Shown: piece after piece, positions 1-8,105 of the stretch
Numbering within the stretch: the first letter of the stretch is position 1
Layout of the letters: every line of letters begins with the position of its first letter
DNA from: an uncultured Arcanobacterium sp.
GTDB taxonomy: Bacteria > Actinomycetota > Actinomycetes > Actinomycetales > Actinomycetaceae
Direction of reading: 5' to 3'
Length of the DNA stretch: 13,465 nt
Assembly: GCF_947253055.1 (NCBI RefSeq)
Contig: NZ_CAMXYE010000040.1
Span: forward strand, 1 to 13,465
Notes under the pieces: model-generated
Seen by the model: only the letters and a program-made list of their open reading frames with translations
Database searches by the model: none
Told to the model about the DNA's origin: nothing
Program-made: the position numbers and the translations under genes

Positions 1-2439
1 GCGTGCAAAGGTAACTCCTTGCGTATTTCTACCCGTCAGATTTACTTCATCTACCCGCGAGCGCACTACATTTCCGGATTCCATAATTACCAGCACTTCA
101 TCACCGGCTTGGGTAATTAGAGCTCCTACTAAATCTCCCCGCTCTGCCACCAAATTGGCTACTTTTACTCCTAAGCCGCCGCGATTTTGCCGGCGATATT
201 CTTCTAATAGGGTACGCTTTGCAAAGCCACCTTCCGTCACTACAAAGACTTCCGCATTTTCGCGCACCGCCACCATGGTAAGCAGGGAATCGCCCGCTCG
301 GAATTTCATCCCTCGCACTCCCGCAGTGGCTCTTCCCAGCGCCCGCAACGACTCATCGTCAGCAGTAAAGCGTAAAGATTGACCTTTCCGTGATACCAGC
401 AATAGATCGTCATTTTTATCTATCAACTGGGCAGATACTAATTTATCGGTACTGCCATCGGCGTGCTCGCGCAGATTTATGGCGATTAATCCGCCACTGC
501 GCGCTGAATCATATTCACTCAGCCGCGTCTTTTTAATCATGCCGTCTTCTGTGGCCAGCACTAAATAATCTGCCTGCTCATAGTTATGTAAAGAAATAGC
601 GGAAGCAATCTTTTCTTCCGGTTGGAAGGCCAATAGGTTCGCTATATGCTGGCCTTTCGCATCCCGCGCTCCCTCCGGAATTTCATAACCTTTAATGCGG
701 TAGACCCGCCCCATATTGGTGAAGAAAAGGTGCCAATCGTGCGTAGAGGCAATACCGAAAGTCTCTACTACATCGTCGCCCCGCAAAGTAGCGCCTTTAA
801 TTCCTTTTCCACCGCGATGCTGCGCTCGGTATTCGGATACTTTCGTCCGCTTAATGAATCCGGAGCGGGTAATCGTCACGACTACTTCTTCTTCCGGTAT
901 TAAATCTTCTACCGTCACTCCACCTTCATAAGGAATAATTTTGGTGCGCCGCTCATCCCCATATTTTTCAACTATCTCTGCTAACTCGCTAGAAATTATC
1001 TGCCGCTGCCGCTCTGGCTTCGCCAAAATATCTCGATAATCGGCGCAAAGTGCCTCTTTTTCGGCCTTTTCATCTAGAATTTTCTGTCGCTCTAAAGCTG
1101 CCAACCGGCGGAGCTGCATAGCCAAAATATGATCAGCTTGCACCTCGTTGATATCCAGCAAAGTAATCAAGCCATTGCGCGCTTCTTCCGGAGTTTGGGA
1201 AGAGCGAATAAGCGAAATTACCGCATCTAAATTATCTAATGCCTTCGCCAATCCGGCGAGAATCATCAGCCGTTCTTCAGTCTTTTGCAACCGATAACGG
1301 GTACGGCGATTAATCACTTCCATTTGATGATTTACCCAGTGATATACGAACCCGTCTAGAGAAAGTGTGCGCGGTACGCCATCCACTAATGCCAGCATAT
1401 TGGCGGGGAAATTATTTTGCAGCTGCGTATGCTTATACAAATTATTAAGCACTACCTTTGCCACTGCGTCGCGTTTTAAGACTACTACTATGCGCTGACC
1501 AGCGCGCCCAGAAGATTCATCACGAATATCGGCAATTCCAGGAAGCCGCCCGTCTTTAATTCCTTCTACCATTTTTCCAAGTAATCTATCGGGATTTACT
1601 TGGTAGGGAAGATCTGTAATTACTAGGCACTGCCGCCCGTTTATTTCATCTACTTCCACAATTGCTCTTTGGGTAATTGAACCATTACCCGTGCGATACA
1701 TATCCTCAATACCTTTAGTACCGAGAATGACGGCTCCGGTCGGAAAATCTGGCCCTTTAATATAGTGCATTAACTGATTAAGCAGCTCTTCGCGGCTCGC
1801 CTCCGGATGCTGTAAATACCACTGCACGCCTTCCGCCACTTCCCGCAGGTTATGTGGAGGAATTCGGGTGGCCATACCCACTGCAATTCCCTCTGAGCCG
1901 TTAATAAGTAAATTAGGGATTCGCGCAGTAAGTACGGTAGGTTCTTGTACCGAGCCATCGAAATTAGGCTGAAAATCTACGGTGTCTTCATTAATATCAC
2001 GCACCATTTCCAGAGCGAGCGGAGCCATCCGCGCTTCGGTATATCGCGGAGCAGCTGCACCCAAATCTCCGGCCGTACCAAAATTTCCTTGCCCAGCTAC
2101 CAGCGGATAACGCATACTCCACGGTTGCACTAAGCGCACCATCGTATCGTAAATAGCAGCATCGCCGTGGGGGTGGTAATTACTCATTACTTCGCCCACT
2201 ATTTTTACTGATTTAGAGAAAGAAGCATCGGGGCGGAAACCGCCATTCCACATAGCGTAAATTACCCGCCGATGTACGGGCTTCATGCCGTCGCGCACAT
2301 CAGGAAGCGCGCGCCCGACTATCACCGACATCGCATAATCGAGATAGGAAGTTTCCATCTCTTTTTGCAGGTCTACGTCTTTTATATATCCGTGCTTATA
2401 TCCGGTTTCGCTATCCATATTTTTCTTCTCTGTACTCAC
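1..2439 (-). CDS. gyrA: DNA gyrase subunit A, 3' end cut by window
   Basis: Breakage-reunion subunit of gyrase (A2B2), which introduces negative supercoils. 813 codons read without interruption from a GTG at 2439 to the window edge; comparison with remembered actinobacterial GyrA suggests only about 30-50 C-terminal residues are missing. The catalytic Tyr is residue 133 in PRYTEARM. The fluoroquinolone region reads HPHGDAAIYD, with Ala94 at the E. coli Ser83 position. The GyrA box of the C-terminal DNA-wrapping domain is QHRGGKG (residues 540-546), and a degenerate copy QNRGGLG is at 751-757. I chose GTG 2439 because TAAGGA, overlapping the gyrB stop, sits 5 nt upstream; an in-frame ATG at 2418 is the alternative but its upstream purines are weaker. 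It lies 8 bp after gyrB, so it is surely cotranscribed with it. Confidence 0.97.
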   Translation of the reverse strand, partial: MSTEKKNMDSETGYKHGYIKDVDLQKEMETSYLDYAMSVIVGRALPDVRDGMKPVHRRVIYAMWNGGFRPDASFSKSVKIVGEVMSNYHPHGDAAIYDTMVRLVQPWSMRYPLVAGQGNFGTAGDLGAAAPRYTEARMAPLALEMVRDINEDTVDFQPNFDGSVQEPTVLTARIPNLLINGSEGIAVGMATRIPPHNLREVAEGVQWYLQHPEASREELLNQLMHYIKGPDFPTGAVILGTKGIEDMYRTGNGSITQRAIVEVDEINGRQCLVITDLPYQVNPDRLLGKMVEGIKDGRLPGIADIRDESSGRAGQRIVVVLKRDAVAKVVLNNLYKHTQLQNNFPANMLALVDGVPRTLSLDGFVYHWVNHQMEVINRRTRYRLQKTEERLMILAGLAKALDNLDAVISLIRSSQTPEEARNGLITLLDINEVQADHILAMQLRRLAALERQKILDEKAEKEALCADYRDILAKPERQRQIISSELAEIVEKYGDERRTKIIPYEGGVTVEDLIPEEEVVVTITRSGFIKRTKVSEYRAQHRGGKGIKGATLRGDDVVETFGIASTHDWHLFFTNMGRVYRIKGYEIPEGARDAKGQHIANLLAFQPEEKIASAISLHNYEQADYLVLATEDGMIKKTRLSEYDSARSGGLIAINLREHADGSTDKLVSAQLIDKNDDLLLVSRKGQSLRFTADDESLRALGRATAGVRGMKFRAGDSLLTMVAVRENAEVFVVTEGGFAKRTLLEEYRRQNRGGLGVKVANLVAERGDLVGALITQAGDEVLVIMESGNVVRSRVDEVNLTGRNTQGVTFAR

Positions 2440-2447
2440 ATCTATCC

Positions 2448-4472
2448 TTAAATATCTAGGAAGCGTACGTCATGGGCATTGCGCTGAATAAAGCTGCGCC
2501 GCGACTGCACATCTTCTCCCATCAAAATAGAAAAAGTTTCATCGGTACTGGCTGCTTCACCTATTTCTACTTTTTTCAAAGTCCGCCGCTCCGGATCCAT
2601 CGTGGTTTCCCACAATTCAGAAGCATTCATTTCTCCTAGACCTTTATAACGTTGAATCCCTTGCCCTTCGGCTTTCGGTAATTTTTTCCCAGCCTCTAAA
2701 CCAGCTGCTAAGACTTCATCGCGCTCTTTGTCAGAAAAGACGTATTGATGGGGAGCATTAGTCCATTTCAAACGATAGAGAGGTGGCATCGCTAAATACA
2801 CATATCCCCCTTCAATAAGCGGTTTCATATAGCGATAAATTAGCGTGAGAAGCAACGTGGCAATATGTTGCCCGTCCACATCGGCATCTGCCATAAAGAC
2901 AATTTTGTGGTAGCGCAATTTCTCTATATCAAAGCTTTCTCCTACGCCTGTGCCAAAAGCCGTAATTAAACCCTGAATAGTATCAGAAGAAAGTGCCCTA
3001 TCTAGGCGCGCCTTTTCCACATTAAGAATTTTTCCACGAATCGGCATAATTGCCTGATGTTGGGGATTACGCCCATTCACTGCCGAGCCACCGGCGGAAT
3101 CACCCTCCACAATAAAAATTTCACATTCTTCCGGGTTACGCGAAGTGCAATCTTTCAGTTTTCCAGGTAAAGAAGCTGATTCTAGTACTGATTTCCGCCG
3201 CGTCGCTTCGCGAGCTTTCCGGGCTGCCACTCGCGCCGAATAGGCTTGGGTAGCTTTGCGAATTATTTCTCTTCCTTCAGTTGGGTGCATATCTAACCAT
3301 TCGGAAAGATATGCATAGGTTTGGGTCTGCACAAAAGTGCGCGCTTCCGTATTACCCAGCTTAGTTTTTGTCTGCCCTTCGAATTGCGGCTCACCAATTT
3401 TAATAGAAATTACGGTAGTTAAACCTTCGCGCACATCGTCGCCCGAGAGGTTCGGATCTTTATCTTTCAGAAGACTCTTATCGCGAGCATATTTATTTAT
3501 TACCGAAGTAAGTGCGGTACGGAAGCCTTCTTCGTGGGTACCGCCCTCTGTGGTGTTAATAGTATTGGCGAAAGTATAGAGAGATTCACTATAGGCATTA
3601 GTCCATTGCATAGCTATCTCTAACGACATTTTCTTCTCAGTATCTTCTACTTCAAAATAAATAGGTTCGCTATGCACTGGTTCTGCTTTTTTCGTGCGCA
3701 CTAAATGTGCCACGTAGTCCAGAATTCCCCCGTCATATTTATAGCTAATTTCGCGATGCCCCGGCAGCGGTGTATCAGCTATTCCTTTTTTATCTCCGGT
3801 GACTTCGTCTCCTTCTTCTACCGCTTCTTTTCTTTCGTCTATCAGCGTGATGCGAAGTCCTTTATTTAGGAAAGCCATTTGCCGGAAACGATGCCGGAGA
3901 GTTTCGAAATCAAAATGTGTGGTTTCAAAAATTTCTGCATTTGGCCAGAAGGTCTGCTGCGTACCCGTTTTATCGGTCTTTTCGCCTTTGGCGAGCGGTG
4001 CCAACGGTACCCCATTTTCGTAGGCAATCCTCCAGACGTATCCATCGCGCCAAATTTGCGTTTCCATGCGGGTAGAAAGCGCATTTACGACCGAAACACC
4101 TACTCCGTGTAAACCACCCGATACCGCATAGGAGCCATTACCGAATTTACCTCCGGCGTGCAGCATCGTCATAACTACTTGTACTGCAGAAACTTTTTCG
4201 GTGGGGTGAATATCTACCGGGATTCCGCGCCCATTATCTACTATGCGCACCCCGCCGCCTTCTAAAAGAGTGACGGTGATTTCACTACAGTATCCAGCTA
4301 AAGCTTCGTCTACAGAATTATCCACTACCTCATAAACTAAGTGATGTAGTCCTCGGGCTCCGGTAGAGCCGATATACATTCCCGGACGTTTACGTACTGC
4401 TTCTAACCCTTCCAGTACCGTAATATCTTCTGCGCCATAATGTTCTTCCGGTTTATTTTTTTCTTCACTCAC
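2448..4472 (-). CDS. gyrB: DNA gyrase subunit B
   Basis: ATPase subunit of gyrase, 674 aa, usual length for the family. The GHKL ATPase domain has EVVDNSVDEA (from Glu48), DNGRGIP and GGLHGVGVSVVNA (about 119-131), with the transducer-domain loop QTKTKLGN (367-374). The TOPRIM domain has EGDSAGG (Glu456) and DADVDG (529-534), followed by QRYKGLGEM (607-615). A short charged stretch around 218-235 precedes the transducer region, as in other actinobacteria. The longest frame begins at a GTG at 4490, but that codon has almost no Shine-Dalgarno spacing. The GTG at 4472 has GGAGGAG 9 nt upstream and gives MSEEKNKPEEHYG, so I take that. The gene is upstream of gyrA in one operon and has its own promoter candidate near 4602-4630. 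Confidence 0.97.
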   Translation of the reverse strand: MSEEKNKPEEHYGAEDITVLEGLEAVRKRPGMYIGSTGARGLHHLVYEVVDNSVDEALAGYCSEITVTLLEGGGVRIVDNGRGIPVDIHPTEKVSAVQVVMTMLHAGGKFGNGSYAVSGGLHGVGVSVVNALSTRMETQIWRDGYVWRIAYENGVPLAPLAKGEKTDKTGTQQTFWPNAEIFETTHFDFETLRHRFRQMAFLNKGLRITLIDERKEAVEEGDEVTGDKKGIADTPLPGHREISYKYDGGILDYVAHLVRTKKAEPVHSEPIYFEVEDTEKKMSLEIAMQWTNAYSESLYTFANTINTTEGGTHEEGFRTALTSVINKYARDKSLLKDKDPNLSGDDVREGLTTVISIKIGEPQFEGQTKTKLGNTEARTFVQTQTYAYLSEWLDMHPTEGREIIRKATQAYSARVAARKAREATRRKSVLESASLPGKLKDCTSRNPEECEIFIVEGDSAGGSAVNGRNPQHQAIMPIRGKILNVEKARLDRALSSDTIQGLITAFGTGVGESFDIEKLRYHKIVFMADADVDGQHIATLLLTLIYRYMKPLIEGGYVYLAMPPLYRLKWTNAPHQYVFSDKERDEVLAAGLEAGKKLPKAEGQGIQRYKGLGEMNASELWETTMDPERRTLKKVEIGEAASTDETFSILMGEDVQSRRSFIQRNAHDVRFLDI

Positions 4473-4568
4473 GCGGCAGCGCTCCTCCACCTTTTTAATA
4501 CTTCGTTTTTCTGTGTCTTATCTCTCAATGGCTCGAGATATATATTTTTACAGATTTAAGACCTTCTT

Positions 4569-4593
4569 TAGTAGGTACCTACATAAACTACTA
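4569..4593. repeat. Palindrome in gyrB leader
   Basis: GTAGGTACCTAC (4571-4582) is a perfect 12 bp palindrome. It is nested in a second pairing, TAGTAG (4569-4574) with CTACTA (4588-4593). It falls just downstream of the predicted gyrB start site (about +13 to +25), where a repressor site or a leader hairpin would act. It could also be chance; no known operator is recognised. Confidence 0.4.
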
Positions 4594-4601
4594 CTTCTCC
4601 T

Positions 4602-4630
4602 ATTATAGCCAGAAAATACGCATTTTTCGA
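4602..4630 (-). promoter_or_regulatory. Candidate gyrB promoter
   Basis: On the minus strand a perfect TATAAT (4602-4607) lies 17 bp downstream of TCGAAA (4625-4630), a 4/6 match to TTGACA. Transcription would start near 4595 and give a gyrB leader of about 122 nt. This is the only consensus -10 I found in the 259 bp dciA-gyrB gap. Initiation here is inferred, not shown. Confidence 0.45.
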
Positions 4631-4731
4631 TTTTGGCGCTAGCTCATCTCTTAGAGCCTTCTCCCCGCGCCGCCCTTTTCTCTCGTTTTGTTTTTACGTA
4701 CTGCGTATCCCTATTTCGGTTAATCCTCCGG

Positions 4732-5346
4732 TTAATCATAGGTATCGCGCACGCCGCGGCCGGGAACTACATATTTTCCGTGCCTCCAAGAAGGGCGATG
4801 TGGCCCTATTATGCGAATCTCTTTTACTACACCTTCTCCTAGCTGGGTAGAAATTCGTTTATCTAATTCCAAAGAGAGTGCGCGTAATTGCGTTTCCCAA
4901 GAAACCGTGCGCGCTCTAATCGTCAATACTTTTTCTTCGGAATAATCTTCCACACCGGAATTAGCTGCTACCACTTTTCCTACTATTGCTTCCCAATTTT
5001 CGGCAATAGCAGCTACATCAATTTTTTCTTGCCACGCTTTTTCTTTTAAGGTGCGTTCCACTAGCATTCCGAGCGGTTTTGGATCTAAATAAGATTTTCG
5101 TGCGCCACTTCCTACCTCTTGTCCTGGTACCGGTACATAAACATCTGCGCCAATTCTCTCTTGCGGCGCTATTTCTTTGTTTCGCAAGGCTGAGCCGCTT
5201 TTTCTAATTCGCACCCAGCCTTGTGTTTCTGCCATTATCCGCATTCTTTCTAAAATCTGTAACGGCAGCACATCTCCATATTTTTTATCGGCAGCTATTC
5301 GCGCCCGCCTCCGACGCTCTTCTTTATTCACCTCCTCTTTTTTCAT
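4732..5346 (-). CDS. dciA: DciA-type helicase-loading factor (DUF721)
   Basis: 204 aa. DciA proteins help load or recruit the replicative helicase DnaB in bacteria that lack DnaC/DnaI; in actinobacteria the gene sits between recF and gyrB, as here. The N-terminus (1-25) is very basic and charged, residues 26-85 are a variable linker, and the DUF721 core runs from about 88 to 180 (WEAIVG at 118, LTIRARTVSWETQL from 141). The C-terminal tail GPHRPSWRHGKYVVPGRG (from 181) is the actinobacterial signature. The ATG follows the recF TAA directly with no gap, and AAGGAG inside the end of recF is 5 nt upstream, so translation is coupled. A 12 bp duplication brackets the stop codon (see findings). Confidence 0.9.
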   Translation of the reverse strand: MKKEEVNKEERRRRARIAADKKYGDVLPLQILERMRIMAETQGWVRIRKSGSALRNKEIAPQERIGADVYVPVPGQEVGSGARKSYLDPKPLGMLVERTLKEKAWQEKIDVAAIAENWEAIVGKVVAANSGVEDYSEEKVLTIRARTVSWETQLRALSLELDKRISTQLGEGVVKEIRIIGPHRPSWRHGKYVVPGRGVRDTYD

Positions 5347-6639
5347 TTACTCTCCTTCCGCTGCTTTTTCATTTTCTTCAACTTTGGTTTCAACTTCGGC
5401 TGCGCTTTTTTCCACTACTTCGTGATTTGCTACTAAAAAGCTTTTTTGCGCAGCCCTCTCCGGCAATTCTTCTCCACTTGCAGAAGTAATTATTACTTGC
5501 TCTGCCTCGGTTATTATCTCCATTAACCGCTCACGCCGATACATATCTAGTTCAGAAAATACATCGTCTAAAATGAGAATAGGTTCTTCTTTGCTCCCCC
5601 ACAAATCTGCTTCACTATTCCGTAAAATTTCCCATTCGGCAAGGCGCAAAGCTAAAGCATAAGACCAGGTCTCTCCGTGTGAAGCGTATCCTTTAGCAGG
5701 TAAATCTTGCAGTAGTAAGCGAATATCATCGCGGTGAGGGCCTACTAAATTTACTCCTCTTTCTATCTCTGTTTCGCGCCATTTTTGTACTTGCTCATAT
5801 AAAACTGCTTCTATCCCGGCTGTATTTTGTAGTTTTTCTTCGTTTTCTTGAATTTCTCCAGCCGCTTTAAGCGCAAGTTCTTCTCCTTTTTCTCCTTGCA
5901 CAGCTGCTGGATCTGGAAGTTCCCATCCCCGGCGGATATTAATATTTGCTTCGTAATCTATTCGGGCTTTTCCTTTACCTCCAGAAATAAGCCGATAATA
6001 CTCCATCACATAAGGGCGCAGCTTTTGAATAATCTCCGCGCGGCGCGCAATAATCTCCGCCCCTAAACTAGCTATTTTCCTATCCCAAACTTCTAAATTT
6101 CTTTCGTCAAACTTCCGCCCACTTCGCCGGCATTTTCGCGCTGTTTTCAACAACGCCGCTCTTTGACTAAGTACCCGATTATATTCTCGGTTAATTTCTT
6201 TATTCTTTTTATCTACCTGTATAAGTAGTTCGTCTAAAAAATTTCGCCGCGCTCCCGGCTCTCCTTTTATTTTTTCTAAATCTTCCGGCGCAAAGACCAC
6301 TACTTTCACTATTCCCAGCAGTTCTGTTGGTCTTACTGGCCCTCTATTTATCCAACAAGAATTCGCTTTTCCGGGAAGTATTTTCACCTCTAAAACACTT
6401 TCGCCTTCTTCTTGCACGCAGCGCGCCTGAATGACTGCTTCGGTGGCCTGCTTATGTACCAATGCCACATCAGCTGCGACTCGATGCGAAGAAAACGTAG
6501 CTAAATAAGCTATTGCTTCTACTAGATTTGTCTTCCCCGCGCCGTTCTCTCCGCAAAACACATTAATACCGGGCTGCAATTTTACAAAGGCTTGCCGATA
6601 CGAGCGAAAATTATAAATTGCTAAATCAGAAATATACAC
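5347..6639 (-). CDS. recF: DNA replication and repair protein RecF
   Basis: SMC-like ABC ATPase that loads RecA at single-strand gaps with RecO and RecR. 430 aa, longer than the usual 360-400. Walker A is GENGAGKTN (Lys36), the ABC signature is SHGETWSYALAL (from 320) and Walker B is ILILDD (354-359) followed by the D-loop SELD. The central region (about 140-300) is charged and helical. The last 20 or so residues are an acidic, Ala/Glu-rich tail that I do not recognise as part of the core fold. The GTG start at 6639 gives MYISDLAIYNFRSY, matching the usual RecF N-terminus, but the upstream sequence (GTAGAGCAAA) is a weak ribosome site; 13 bp separate it from dnaN, so coupling is likely. Confidence 0.95.
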   Translation of the reverse strand: MYISDLAIYNFRSYRQAFVKLQPGINVFCGENGAGKTNLVEAIAYLATFSSHRVAADVALVHKQATEAVIQARCVQEEGESVLEVKILPGKANSCWINRGPVRPTELLGIVKVVVFAPEDLEKIKGEPGARRNFLDELLIQVDKKNKEINREYNRVLSQRAALLKTARKCRRSGRKFDERNLEVWDRKIASLGAEIIARRAEIIQKLRPYVMEYYRLISGGKGKARIDYEANINIRRGWELPDPAAVQGEKGEELALKAAGEIQENEEKLQNTAGIEAVLYEQVQKWRETEIERGVNLVGPHRDDIRLLLQDLPAKGYASHGETWSYALALRLAEWEILRNSEADLWGSKEEPILILDDVFSELDMYRRERLMEIITEAEQVIITSASGEELPERAAQKSFLVANHEVVEKSAAEVETKVEENEKAAEGE

Positions 6640-6652
6640 TTTGCTCTACAAT

Positions 6653-7783
6653 TTAGTTTTCCCCGAAAGTACGAATCGGCATAAGTAAAATACTGAAATC
6701 TTTATTAATTTCGCCTTTTTCGTTTTCTCCGCTTATTACCACCGGTTTAGTAGCTTGTGTATAGGAAAGATGCATATTTTCTTCTTTTATTACACTTAAA
6801 GCGTCTTGGAGAAATACCGGATTAAAAGCTAATTTAATTTCTTCTCCCGCTAATTTCGCTCCTATTACCTCTGAAGCTTGCGCAACTTCCCCTTGCCCAG
6901 CTTCTATCACTACTTCTTCTGGCTGCAGCGAAAGGCGCACCGCGGAATTTTTTTCTACTACTAAGCGCGATCTTTTGATTGCGTTTAGCATTTCTTCTCT
7001 ATCTACGCTGGCACTTCCTTCTACTTCCGTGGGGAAAAGGGAACGTACTTGCGGATATTCTCCATCCGTAAGCTGTACAGTATTTTGCTTACCGGCTGCC
7101 GAAAAACCTAATAACGACGGATTTTCTAAACTATCTAAGTGGATATTTACCGTGCTGCTCCCCAAAGATTTTGCTATTTCTAGAAGCCGTGCTGAGCGTA
7201 CCAAAATTCTTTTCTCTAGGCTTTCTTCTTTCGCTTCCCACGTCAATTCCCGCAAAGCGAGGCGATACCGATCGGTGGCAAGTAAAGAAATTTGGTTTCC
7301 AGAAATTTCGATACAAATAGATACCAACATAGGCAAAGTATCGTCATGTGAGGCAGCGATACTTACTTGGCTTACTGCTTCTTCCCAAATACTGCCATCT
7401 ACTTTTCCGATTATTTCTGGCATTTCCGGTAATTCAGAATAATCATCCATGGTCATTATTTTCATGGAAAAACGCGTGGTGCCGCATTCAATTTCTAGTT
7501 TGTTATCTTGGAGAGAAAAAGTAATTGCTTTATTCGGTAAATTTCGGCAAATATCTGCCAGCAGCTTTCCGTTTACTAAAATTTCTCCCGCGTCTAACAC
7601 TTCTCCGTCTATTTCAATGTGCGAAGAAATATCGGAATCCCGCGATCCTAAGGTAATTATCCCGTCTTCTTTAGCAGTAATTTTCATTCCTGCTAATACG
7701 GGAATAGCCGGACGATTAGGAATAGTCCGCGCCACCCACGTTACTGCTTCGGTGAAGGTATCGTATTCAACTTGAAATTTCAC
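6653..7783 (-). CDS. dnaN: DNA polymerase III beta sliding clamp
   Basis: Ring-shaped processivity clamp, homodimer, tethers Pol III and binds many repair proteins. 376 aa, normal for the family, with three repeated clamp folds. The N-terminus (FTEAVTWVARTIPNRPAIPVLAG), the middle LLATDRYRLALRE and the C-terminal ILLMPIRTF are the landmarks; the last matches the family's hydrophobic-pocket edge (consensus LLMP[VI]R). The start is GTG at 7783 with only a weak upstream AGGTAG. It begins immediately after the origin gap and is followed by recF. No gnd gene lies between dnaN and recF, unlike in Streptomyces. Confidence 0.97.
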   Translation of the reverse strand: MKFQVEYDTFTEAVTWVARTIPNRPAIPVLAGMKITAKEDGIITLGSRDSDISSHIEIDGEVLDAGEILVNGKLLADICRNLPNKAITFSLQDNKLEIECGTTRFSMKIMTMDDYSELPEMPEIIGKVDGSIWEEAVSQVSIAASHDDTLPMLVSICIEISGNQISLLATDRYRLALRELTWEAKEESLEKRILVRSARLLEIAKSLGSSTVNIHLDSLENPSLLGFSAAGKQNTVQLTDGEYPQVRSLFPTEVEGSASVDREEMLNAIKRSRLVVEKNSAVRLSLQPEEVVIEAGQGEVAQASEVIGAKLAGEEIKLAFNPVFLQDALSVIKEENMHLSYTQATKPVVISGENEKGEINKDFSILLMPIRTFGEN

Positions 7784-7880
7784 AACTACCTACTTTCTTT
7801 TTCTAAGAGTATTTTACGTGAGTTTAAGGAAACAAGATACTTATAATTACATATTTTTCGCAACGGGTGGCGGCTTTTTG

Positions 7881-7934
7881 TAGTTTATATAAATAGGTAG
7901 TAGCAGTAGTAGGCCTTGTGGATTTTGTGGATAT
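7881..7934 (-). other. Basal unwinding module with DnaA-trios
   Basis: Read on the minus strand: two abutting DnaA boxes ATATCCACA (7934-7926) and AAATCCACA (7925-7917), the 4 nt spacer AGGC (7916-7913), then CTACTACTGCTACTA (7912-7898) and the AT-rich TATTTATATAAACTA (7895-7881). On the plus strand the repeats are TAG TAG CAG TAG TAG, five in-register DnaA-trios (3'-GAT-5'), the element that guides DnaA onto single-stranded DNA at unwinding. Box orientation, spacer length and the AT-rich follow-on match the B. subtilis dnaA-dnaN element as I recall it. Opening would start at the trios and run toward dnaN. Confidence 0.85.
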
Positions 7935-7990
7935 CCCAAATTTTTGTGACGGCGTAAGCAAAAGAGCTGTGCAATATTTTGTGAGTACTT

Positions 7991-7999
7991 AGTGGATAA
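7991..7999 (-). promoter_or_regulatory. DnaA box, 8/9
   Basis: AGTGGATAA on the plus strand (TTATCCACT on minus), one mismatch from consensus at the last base. It faces the perfect box at 8038 in inverted orientation, 38 bp away. Confidence 0.6.
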
Positions 8000-8037
8000 G
8001 AAGCAAAAAAGCGGAAGAAAGTATTTGGTTTTAGTTT

Positions 8038-8046
8038 TTATCCACA
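8038..8046 (+). promoter_or_regulatory. DnaA box, perfect
   Basis: TTATCCACA, exact consensus, the only perfect box in the dnaA-dnaN gap. It probably nucleates high-affinity DnaA binding. Confidence 0.8.
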
Positions 8047-8089
8047 GGAAAGTGGGCAAAAAGCACAAAGAAAGCGCAGAAAAGCAGAG

Positions 8090-8098
8090 TTATACACA
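8090..8098 (+). promoter_or_regulatory. DnaA box, 8/9
   Basis: TTATACACA, one mismatch, 7 bp from the end of dnaA. The same 8/9 variant recurs upstream of dnaA at 9900-9908, which supports it being a used variant in this organism. Confidence 0.6.
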
Positions 8099-8105
8099 AG
8101 AAAGA

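Larger units (their letters stand above)
7784..8105. other. oriC: Chromosomal replication origin (oriC), dnaA-dnaN gap
   Basis: 322 bp with no credible gene, flanked by dnaA and dnaN, the commonest place for an actinobacterial origin. It holds five DnaA-box matches (consensus TTATCCACA): 7917-7925 (7/9), 7926-7934 (8/9), 7991-7999 (8/9), 8038-8046 (9/9) and 8090-8098 (8/9). The dnaN-proximal end has an unwinding module (separate entry) and an AT-rich stretch at about 7836-7860. The half nearer dnaA is purine-rich with A-runs. A dnaN promoter must also be here but I could not assign one. Location and box content are seen; origin function is inferred from conservation. Confidence 0.9.

Noticed and set aside
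1671..1690. 7 bp inverted repeat GGGTAAT/ATTACCC with a 6 nt loop
   Set aside because: AT-rich, short, inside a highly conserved part of gyrA; chance is sufficient.
4792..4807. AGGGC/GCCCT hairpin as a dciA terminator
   Set aside because: It lies inside dciA coding sequence and has no T-run on the transcribed strand.
4633..4842. 69-codon plus-strand frame in the gyrB-dciA gap
   Set aside because: It overlaps the conserved end of dciA antisense, with no ribosome site or known domain.
5127..5136. GTACCGGTAC palindrome in dciA
   Set aside because: A 10 bp palindrome in coding DNA with no positional logic.
7847..8068. 73-codon minus-strand frame across oriC
   Set aside because: It runs through the DnaA boxes and trios, has no ribosome site and has a composition that simply reflects the AT-rich origin.
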